Below, in pieces: positions 1 through 5,128 of a DNA stretch of 6,412 nucleotides. The DNA comes from Anaerolineaceae bacterium UBA700. Its GTDB lineage: Bacteria; Chloroflexota; Anaerolineae; Anaerolineales; Anaerolineaceae. The DNA is taken from NCBI GenBank assembly GCA_002298885.1, contig DBMK01000219.1, forward strand, positions 1-6,412, in the 5' to 3' direction. The notes below the pieces were generated by a model. It saw only the letters and a program-made list of their open reading frames with translations, did no database searches and was not told the DNA's origin. Within the stretch, counting starts at the first letter, position 1. Each line of letters opens with the position of its first letter. The translations under genes and the position numbers were made by a program.

Positions 1-21
1 TTGGGCGGCTTCGCCGCCCAA
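1..21 (-). terminator. Candidate rho-independent terminator hairpin after the expansin gene
   Basis: A perfect 9-bp stem (TTGGGCGGC / GCCGCCCAA) with a 3-base loop (TTC on the plus strand, GAA on the minus strand) lies 36 bases past the stop codon of the minus-strand expansin gene. The U-tract expected on the minus strand would fall before base 1, outside the window, so termination is inferred from position and stem strength. The core matches the hairpin at 4318-4340 except for one compensatory base pair, which supports a real terminator class in this genome. The stem may extend further left. Confidence 0.65.
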
Positions 22-57
22 AAAGCCTCAAAATTATTCCCGGAATATCAACGGAAT

Positions 58-804
58 TTATGGGCCGTAAGGGAACTGGCCTTTGCCGTTGACCGTGCCG
101 TTCTCCGTGTGGGGAATGCCACTGTCGACGAGCACGTTGCCGTAGCTGTCGGTAACGCGGAAGGTGTACGGCCCCGGCCCCATGCCCGGATTGGTCTGCA
201 CGAAGTAGTTGTAGTCGGTGCGGGGCACGCTAACCCACTGGCTGGTAGCATTCAGATACTCGAACTTGGCGATCGGGTTGCGGTGGTTGCGCACCTGGAC
301 AGCGGTCCACCACTGGTTGCTGCCGTCCTTAAAATGGTAAGCGATTGGGCCAGCCAGGGACGGGCTGACCACCTGCCAGGTGATTGGCACCACGCCCAGA
401 GGCAGGTCGGCGATCAGGGCAAAGGCCTGCCGACTCAAATCGAGGTGGCCGGCCTTGCATTCCGGGCACAGGTCGACGATGCGCACGGTGATTGTCCCCT
501 TGGGACCGGTCAGACGCACGTATTCGCCGCACACAGCAGCATTGGCGTATTCCTCTGCGTTCATCGCCGCCACCATCAGGTCTGATGGCGAGGGGCCGAA
601 CATGCAGGCGCCATCGCCGGTTGCGTTGTAATACGTGGCTTTTCCCTGATGGAGCGGGTTTTCGGCGGGTTTGGTACTTTTAATGATCGGGAGCCAGATC
701 GTGTTGGGGGCGGATGGGGAGGCGGAGGCGGGTGAGGTAACCAGGAATAACAACGGCGCGAATAGGATGGATAAGGCAATTAAGAACGTAAGGATGGGTT
801 TCAT
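58..804 (-). CDS. Secreted bacterial expansin (EXLX1-like, two domains)
   Basis: Expansins bind and loosen cellulose-containing walls without hydrolysis, outside the cell. The 248-residue product has a signal peptide (Lys3, hydrophobic residues 4-22, likely cleavage after Ala28 in ASA|S), a short linker with the motif IWLPIIK (36-42), a double-psi beta-barrel domain at about 52-146, and a CBM63-like domain at about 150-248. Compared from memory with Bacillus subtilis EXLX1 (YoaJ), Asp111 and Asp122 match the catalytic-groove Asp71 and essential Asp82 with identical spacing. Trp165, Trp166 and Tyr198 match the cellulose-binding Trp125, Trp126 and Tyr157. The EXLX1 Tyr73 position is Cys113. There are four cysteines (67, 92, 113, 116), absent from EXLX1 but reminiscent of plant and fungal expansin-like proteins, so disulfides are likely. 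The ATG is the natural start because it directly precedes the signal peptide. No strong Shine-Dalgarno sequence is visible, and the gene stands alone, divergent from the kinase gene. The family call is firm; the natural target (plant, algal or bacterial wall) is unknown. Confidence 0.93.
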   Translation of the reverse strand: MKPILTFLIALSILFAPLLFLVTSPASASPSAPNTIWLPIIKSTKPAENPLHQGKATYYNATGDGACMFGPSPSDLMVAAMNAEEYANAAVCGEYVRLTGPKGTITVRIVDLCPECKAGHLDLSRQAFALIADLPLGVVPITWQVVSPSLAGPIAYHFKDGSNQWWTAVQVRNHRNPIAKFEYLNATSQWVSVPRTDYNYFVQTNPGMGPGPYTFRVTDSYGNVLVDSGIPHTENGTVNGKGQFPYGP

Positions 805-852
805 TTGGGGTTTAGGCAGCGGAAGATAGCGAATTCTTTTTGGCTTTTTTTT

Positions 853-946
853 ACCCCCTCCCGGCCTCCCCCAAAATCCAAAAAACGGATTTTGGGGGAG
901 GGGAAAAACACAAATCCCTTATTAGAGATAAGGGAAAGGGTTGGGG
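853..946. repeat. Composite palindromic intergenic repeat with two hairpins
   Basis: This element sits in the 271-base divergent gap between the expansin and kinase genes. The first hairpin is a perfect 15-bp stem (865-879 with 887-901) around loop AAAAAAC. The second is an 8-bp stem (915-922 with 928-935) around loop TAGAG. Flanking C-rich (854-862) and G-rich (932-946) stretches are partly complementary, so the whole may fold as one imperfect cruciform. Neither hairpin is followed by a T-tract on either strand, so terminator function is unlikely. The form recalls REP/MITE-like intergenic repeats, but copy number cannot be seen here. The rest of the gap (805-852 and 947-1075) is AT-richer and holds a T8 run at 845-852 and TATAAT-like words, with no convincing paired promoter. 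Confidence 0.6.
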
Positions 947-1075
947 AAAAATCACAAGTCAATCTTCGTTAAGTAACATTATAAAATGATCGCTATCCCT
1001 CAACTTGATTGCCTTCCTTACCTTTATGCAAGGGTCAACCTCTAAAGCAAGCCTGGATATAATTAAGGGGACTCT

Positions 1076-2080
1076 ATGGATCCCAAAATTGCAGAGCGAT
1101 ATAACGATGGAATATTACAGGCTGCCATGCAGCACTATGCCATCCGGCCGGAGGGCATAGCGCTGCTGGATGGGTTCGAGAGCTTTATGTACGAATTCGA
1201 GCGCCCGGATGGCAGATTCATCCTGCGCATCGGGCACAGCCTGCGGCGCACGCCGGACCTGATCCGGGGAGAGGTGAACTGGATCAATACCCTGGCGGCA
1301 GGCGGGGCGAGCGTGGCGCGGGCAGTGCTGTCCGAAGGCGGGAACCTGGTCGAGCCGGTGGACGACGGGCAGGGAGGCCAGTTCCTGTGCACGGCCTTCG
1401 TGCGGGCGCCAGGCGCTGAGGCCCGCCGTGAGCAAATCAATGACCGGCTCTTTTTGAACTACGGGCGCCTGATGGGGCGGATGCACGCCCTGGCCAAAAA
1501 GTATGTCCTGCCGGACCCGGCCTGGAAGCGCCCCGATTGGGACGATCGTCAAAATATGTGCGTGGAAGATTGGCTGCCGCAGCGCGAAAAAGGGGTTTTG
1601 GAGCGTTACCTGCCCTTGAAGGCGCACCTTTTCGGCCTGCCAAAGGACAGCGCAAGCTACGGCATGATCCACCAGGACGCCCACCCCGGCAATTTCTTCG
1701 TGGACGACGATTATTGCATCACCCTGTTCGATTTCGATGACTGCGTCTACGGCCATTTTATTTACGACATCGCCATGGCGTTGTTCTACGCCTCTGGGTG
1801 GGAAAAAGACCGGGAGGATTTTACCCGGCGCTTCATGCCCGTCTTTCTGCGCGGCTACCGCGAGGAGAACCAGCTCGACCCGGCCTGGCTGCTGGAGCTG
1901 CCCAACTTCCTGAAACTGCGCGAGATCGACCTGTTCGCCCAGATCCATTTCAGCTTTGCGGATGGCGACCACCCCGACGAGCCCTGGTCGGCGCGGTTCA
2001 TGCGCGGCCGGCGCGAGCGCATCGAGGCTGGAATACCGTTTATCGAATTTGAGTGGGATTCGCTGGCAGAATATCTCTAG
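1076..2080 (+). CDS. APH-fold phosphotransferase / small-molecule or protein kinase-like enzyme
   Basis: This 334-residue protein belongs to the phosphotransferase family that includes aminoglycoside phosphotransferases, homoserine kinase II, choline kinases and YihE/SrkA. These enzymes transfer the ATP gamma-phosphate to a small molecule or protein in the cytoplasm. The catalytic loop HQDAHPGN (199-206) gives the Brenner motif HxDxxxxN, with Asp201 as probable base and Asn206 as metal ligand. LFDFDD (217-222) supplies the metal-binding Asp219. The N-lobe strand FILRIGH (48-54) has Arg51 where many kinases have the ATP-binding Lys, and Glu66 is a candidate helix-C Glu. Length is normal for the family and the gene looks intact. 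The ATG follows AAGGGG at 1065-1070 with a 5-base spacer. It lies 89 bases before the beta-helix gene on the same strand and could be co-transcribed with it, though the products have no obvious shared function. Family assignment is strong. The substrate is unknown, and resistance to an antibiotic should not be assumed. Confidence 0.88.
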   Translation: MDPKIAERYNDGILQAAMQHYAIRPEGIALLDGFESFMYEFERPDGRFILRIGHSLRRTPDLIRGEVNWINTLAAGGASVARAVLSEGGNLVEPVDDGQGGQFLCTAFVRAPGAEARREQINDRLFLNYGRLMGRMHALAKKYVLPDPAWKRPDWDDRQNMCVEDWLPQREKGVLERYLPLKAHLFGLPKDSASYGMIHQDAHPGNFFVDDDYCITLFDFDDCVYGHFIYDIAMALFYASGWEKDREDFTRRFMPVFLRGYREENQLDPAWLLELPNFLKLREIDLFAQIHFSFADGDHPDEPWSARFMRGRRERIEAGIPFIEFEWDSLAEYL

Positions 2081-2119
2081 GCGGCTAATTAACGATCTCC
2101 TTACAGTTACGATAGCCGC
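2081..2119 (+). other. Inverted repeat in the kinase to beta-helix gap
   Basis: GCGGCTA (2081-2087), starting right after the kinase stop codon, is a perfect complement of TAGCCGC (2113-2119). TAAC and GTTA inside the 25-base loop may add a short inner stem. No T-tract follows, so this is not a standard intrinsic terminator. It could be a weak mRNA stem, an operator or chance. The remainder of the gap (2120-2169) holds the beta-helix gene's GGGAG-type ribosome binding site at 2156-2160. Confidence 0.3.
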
Positions 2120-2169
2120 GTTTCTCCATTGCTTGAACGGCTGTATAGTATTGGTGGGAGATCAAGCCG

Positions 2170-4308
2170 ATGGGGAAAATTCGCAATTCATTCATTCCTA
2201 GAATATTCATCATCCTGGCAGTCCTGGCGGCGGCCATGCCGAGCGGGAGCGCCAGCGCGGCCGCCGGAGACTCGATCGCCCCCGGCACGATCCGGGCCGA
2301 CGCCACGTTCGAGGCCATCGGCGTTGTCTGGCCGGTCGGCGGCGATGACAACCACAACAGCAATATGACCCTGGAATTCCGCAAGAGCGGCGAGAGCGCC
2401 TGGCACGCCGGCGCCCCGGCGACGCGGGCTTACCCGACGATCATCGTGGATGGAAGCCCGCTGGGGCTGAATTATTGGGCCGCCTCGGCCTTGTTCCTGC
2501 AGCCGGGCCAGGCTTACGAGCTGCGCCTGACCCTGACCGACCCGGATGGCGGCGGCGCCACGCGCACGGTCAACGCGTCGACGCGTAGCGGGCTTGAACC
2601 GGATGCCAACGGACGCCAGTTGTACGTTGTTCCAGGCAGCGGCGGCGGGAACGGCAGCCAGGCCAACCCGTTAAAGGGGCTGCAGGCCGCCGCCGACGCA
2701 GCCCAGCCCGGCGACGTGTTCCACCTGGCGGTGGGTACCTACGCGCCCTTCCAACTGCTGGCCAGCGGCACACCCGGACACCCCATCACCTTCCGCGGCC
2801 CGGATACGGGCAAGGCGGTGGTGGACGGCGGAGGGACGGACCGGGGCATTGTGACTCTCGGCGAATACGACCAGACCATCGGGTACGTAATCGTGGAGGG
2901 GCTCACGATCCAGAACGGGAATTGGGGAGTGGATGCGCAGAACGACCACGACATCCTGCTGCGCCATAACACGATCACCAACGTAGCCAACGGCATCCTC
3001 AACCGGCGCGGCGACGGGCTGGAAGCCAACCAGACGATCACGGATAACGTCATCCAGGGGCGGACGCCCTGGCCGGGCAGCGGCATCCCTGAGGAGGAGG
3101 GCATCGACCTGCGCGGCACGGGCAACGTGGTAGCTTACAACCGGGTGCAAGCCTTCGGCGACTGCATCTCGGTTAACCCCTTCACCAGCGACTCGTACGG
3201 GAATGATGTGGTGGGCAATGACGTTTCCTACTGCGTGGACGACGGCATCGAGATTGACGCCAACATGGCCAACGCCCGAACCTGGCGCAACCGGGTGATG
3301 AACTCGCGCATGGGGATCAGCGTGCAACCGGTGCGCGGCGGGCCGGCCTACATCTTTCGCAACGAGTTTTTCAACCTGGAGAGCAACCCGATCAAGATGC
3401 ATAACGAGACCACCGGGTTCTGGGTAGTGCATAACACGGGCGCGAAGATCGGCAACGCCCAGGGCGACGACGGCTCGATGTGGCGCAACGCCGTCTTCCG
3501 CAACAACCTTTTGCTGGGCACGGCTTACGCCTTTGAATTTACCACCCAGCCCGACGAGGGATTCCGGGATTTGGACTACGACGCCTGGGGGACCACGCGT
3601 TCCAGCCCGCCGCTATTCAAATGGAACGACGTGCGGTATAACACCCTGGCCGATCTGAAAGCAACCGGGGTGGAGGCGCATGGGATCATGGCGCAATTTG
3701 CGCACGTATTAAACGCGAGCCTGCCCGCGGCGTGGAACGTGGCCGTGGCCCCGGGCAGCCGCGACCTGCGGCTGGCTGCCGCGGCGCCGGAGATCGACGC
3801 CGGGGCGGCGCTGCCCAATCTCAACGACATCTTCATCACGGACGGCAAGCCTGACATGGGCGCTTTCGAGGCGGGGCAGCCCCTGCCGGCCTACGGGCCG
3901 CGCCCGGCTGCGCCGGACTTGAGCGCTTCGAGCAAATCGGCCAGCCGCGGGGCGGCGGCGCCGGGCCAGACGATCACCTATACTATCCTGCTGCGCAACG
4001 CCGGCAGCCCGGCATCCGCCATCCACGCCAGTGACAGCCTCCCGGCAGGCATGGTGTACCTGGGGAACCTGCAGGCCAGTTCAGGCAGCGCGGCCTATGC
4101 CAGCGGCGTCGTTACCTGGGTTGGGGACGTGACTTCGGCTGCGCCAGTGACGATCCGCTTCGACGCAACGCCGGGGGCATCAGTTATTACCCCGACTGCG
4201 ATCACGAACACGGTCTCGATTGAGGATGGTTTGGGAGGGACCCTGCTCCGCCAGGCGACCGTGGTCGCCAACGGAATGCAGGTCTACATTCCGGTAACCA
4301 AAAAATAA
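2170..4308 (+). CDS. Exported right-handed beta-helix protein with FN3-like, choice-of-anchor-Q-like and DUF11-type regions
   Basis: This 712-residue protein is predicted to act outside the membrane. A signal peptide spans 1-30 (Lys3/Arg5, hydrophobic 11-23, likely cleavage ASA|A after Ala30). Residues about 35-138 form a fibronectin-III-like beta domain. Residues about 150-455 form a right-handed parallel beta-helix, opening with the characteristic LYVVPGSGGGNGS...NPLKGLQAA...AQPGDVFHLAVGTY pattern seen in DUF1565/pectate-lyase-like proteins and continuing in Asn-rich rungs of about 22-25 residues. The segment EIDAG...DGKPDMGAFE (541-567) resembles the end of choice-of-anchor-Q domains. Residues about 583-690 resemble DUF11 (PF01345) repeats, and the protein ends in VYIPVTKK. 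Such helices occur in polysaccharide lyases, glycosidases and adhesins. The acidic patch Asp357, Asp358, Glu361, Asp363 could bind calcium, but no catalytic set can be assigned. The only two cysteines (332, 355) lie one rung apart. The ATG at 2170 follows GGGAG (2156-2160) with a 9-base spacer. The gene ends directly before the bidirectional terminator. Confidence 0.88.
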   Translation: MGKIRNSFIPRIFIILAVLAAAMPSGSASAAAGDSIAPGTIRADATFEAIGVVWPVGGDDNHNSNMTLEFRKSGESAWHAGAPATRAYPTIIVDGSPLGLNYWAASALFLQPGQAYELRLTLTDPDGGGATRTVNASTRSGLEPDANGRQLYVVPGSGGGNGSQANPLKGLQAAADAAQPGDVFHLAVGTYAPFQLLASGTPGHPITFRGPDTGKAVVDGGGTDRGIVTLGEYDQTIGYVIVEGLTIQNGNWGVDAQNDHDILLRHNTITNVANGILNRRGDGLEANQTITDNVIQGRTPWPGSGIPEEEGIDLRGTGNVVAYNRVQAFGDCISVNPFTSDSYGNDVVGNDVSYCVDDGIEIDANMANARTWRNRVMNSRMGISVQPVRGGPAYIFRNEFFNLESNPIKMHNETTGFWVVHNTGAKIGNAQGDDGSMWRNAVFRNNLLLGTAYAFEFTTQPDEGFRDLDYDAWGTTRSSPPLFKWNDVRYNTLADLKATGVEAHGIMAQFAHVLNASLPAAWNVAVAPGSRDLRLAAAAPEIDAGAALPNLNDIFITDGKPDMGAFEAGQPLPAYGPRPAAPDLSASSKSASRGAAAPGQTITYTILLRNAGSPASAIHASDSLPAGMVYLGNLQASSGSAAYASGVVTWVGDVTSAAPVTIRFDATPGASVITPTAITNTVSIEDGLGGTLLRQATVVANGMQVYIPVTKK

Positions 4309-4358
4309 AAAATAGTGTTTGGGCGGTTTCACCGCCCAAACACTATTTAATTTTTTTT
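4301..4358. terminator. Strong bidirectional rho-independent terminator between convergent genes
   Basis: A perfect 18-bp stem (4310-4327 with 4331-4348) closes a 3-base TTC loop. On the plus strand it is followed by AA and eight T (4351-4358), ending the beta-helix transcript one base after its stop codon. On the minus strand the A-rich stretch 4301-4312 becomes a U-rich tail, ending the convergent three-gene operon 15 bases after the YggT-type stop codon. One hairpin therefore serves both transcription units. The inner core repeats that of the hairpin at 1-21. Confidence 0.95.
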
Positions 4359-4363
4359 AGCCT

Positions 4364-4819
4364 TTATTTTTGGCGTTCTTTGTTGACGATGGCCACCGTA
4401 CGGGTGCGGGTGCGGTAGAGGGCGAGGCGAACCAGGGAGACGAGAATCCAGCACGCCAGGCCGTAGACCAGCATGGCGATCAGCGAGGTAATCTCGAGGA
4501 CCATACCGCTGCTGGCCGGGTTGGGCACCAGGGTGGCAAAGGGCTTGAGGAACAGGTCCGTCATCGAGTAAATGAAATGAGCGAACAGGTTGGCCGAGTT
4601 GGCGTCGATCAATTTAAAAAGGACGCGCAGCCCGATAACACCTTCAAGCACTCCAAAGACCAGGATGATGAACTGCGTCAGGCGGTAAGTGAACAGGCGT
4701 CGCTCTGCGCCGACGTCTTCGACGATGCGCTCCTGGTGCTCGAAGCCGCCTTGCTGCTGCAGCGTGACCTTTTCACGCCGGTCTTCAGGTCCAACATCGA
4801 TATTATTATGGGTTGTCAT
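4364..4819 (-). CDS. YggT-family integral membrane protein
   Basis: This 151-residue protein resembles the YggT family (PF02325), inner-membrane proteins of poorly defined role, linked in different bacteria to osmotic stress or cell division. Two hydrophobic segments are visible, about 49-71 and 106-131. The intervening part (FAHFIYSMTDLFLKPFATLVPN) has the Pro/Asn-rich pattern typical of the family. It holds one YggT unit, whereas the E. coli protein has two. An unusually charged hydrophilic N-terminal tail of about 45 residues and a basic C-terminal tail flank the membrane part. The ATG is well supported by AGGAGGA (4824-4830) with a 4-base spacer, embedded in the end of the upstream gene. 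The start overlaps that gene's TGA as ATGA, implying translational coupling. It is the last gene of the operon. The family call is good; the specific function is unknown. Confidence 0.85.
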   Translation of the reverse strand: MTTHNNIDVGPEDRREKVTLQQQGGFEHQERIVEDVGAERRLFTYRLTQFIILVFGVLEGVIGLRVLFKLIDANSANLFAHFIYSMTDLFLKPFATLVPNPASSGMVLEITSLIAMLVYGLACWILVSLVRLALYRTRTRTVAIVNKERQK

Positions 4820-5097
4820 ATTGTCCTCCTTTGACGGGACAGCCAGCCGACCACGGCCGAAAGCAGGGCCGCACCGACGACCGCCCAGAAGAGTGGAAAG
4901 CCGCGGCCATCGATGGCGATGGTCAGGAAATCCGGCAGGTGGAACTCAGAAGCGATCCACGTGCCGACGAAAGCGCCCAGGAAGCCGACCACGATGGAGG
5001 CGATACAGCCTCCCAGAGAGTAACCGGCCAGGGCCTGGCCGATTGCGCCGGCTACTGCGGCGATTACCAACATTAACAAGAATCCGGCAAGTGACAT
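4816..5097 (-). CDS. GlsB/YeaQ/YmgE-family small membrane protein
   Basis: This 93-residue, glycine- and alanine-rich protein has three predicted membrane helices at about 4-24, 28-49 and 66-87. It fits the family named transglycosylase-associated protein / GlsB/YeaQ/YmgE (PF04226), whose members are often stress-induced. The signature region GGCIASIVVGFLGAFVGTWIA (29-49) is typical, and length is close to the usual 80-100 residues. The name reflects historical association only; no enzymatic role is shown. The ATG is supported by AGGAGG (5104-5109) with a 6-base spacer. The gene begins 31 bases after the DHH phosphoesterase stop codon and overlaps the YggT-type start by 4 bases, so the three genes are probably one transcript. 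A shared role in envelope stress is an inference from the two membrane families. Confidence 0.9.
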   Translation of the reverse strand: MSLAGFLLMLVIAAVAGAIGQALAGYSLGGCIASIVVGFLGAFVGTWIASEFHLPDFLTIAIDGRGFPLFWAVVGAALLSAVVGWLSRQRRTI

Positions 5098-5128
5098 GAT
5101 GAACCTCCTATAAAACAGCTCTGACTGG

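Noticed and set aside
1..585. Plus-strand open frame of 194 codons at the left edge
   Set aside because: It overlaps the expansin gene on the opposite strand, begins inside the terminator hairpin and has no recognisable domain.
865..901. Strong 15-bp hairpin as a rho-independent terminator
   Set aside because: No T-tract follows on either strand, and it lies upstream of both flanking genes, not at their ends.
978..983. Minus-strand TATAAT as a promoter for the expansin gene
   Set aside because: No -35 match at 16-18 bases. It would place the whole palindromic repeat in a leader of about 170 bases, which is possible but unsupported.
1058..1063. Perfect TATAAT word upstream of the kinase gene as a -10 element
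   Set aside because: Transcription would start near 1070, leaving about six leader bases and excluding the AAGGGG ribosome site at 1065-1070. The -35 region (1035-1040, TCAACC) matches the consensus at only three positions. It may be chance in an AT-rich gap.
1115..1972. Minus-strand open frame of 285 codons inside the kinase gene
   Set aside because: It is antisense to a clear APH-fold enzyme with intact catalytic motifs. Its translation resembles no family and is typical of GC-rich shadow frames.
1076..2080. Antibiotic-resistance aminoglycoside phosphotransferase
   Set aside because: The fold is shared by many kinases with unrelated substrates, and there is no resistance-gene context or mobile element in the window.
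2144..2149. TATAGT as a -10 element for the beta-helix gene
   Set aside because: The implied start (about 2156) falls in the ribosome binding site, and no acceptable -35 lies 16-18 bases upstream.
2671..3432. Minus-strand open frame of 253 codons inside the beta-helix gene
   Set aside because: It is rich in Val, His, Ala and Gly with no motif, and it opposes a well-formed beta-helix coding sequence.
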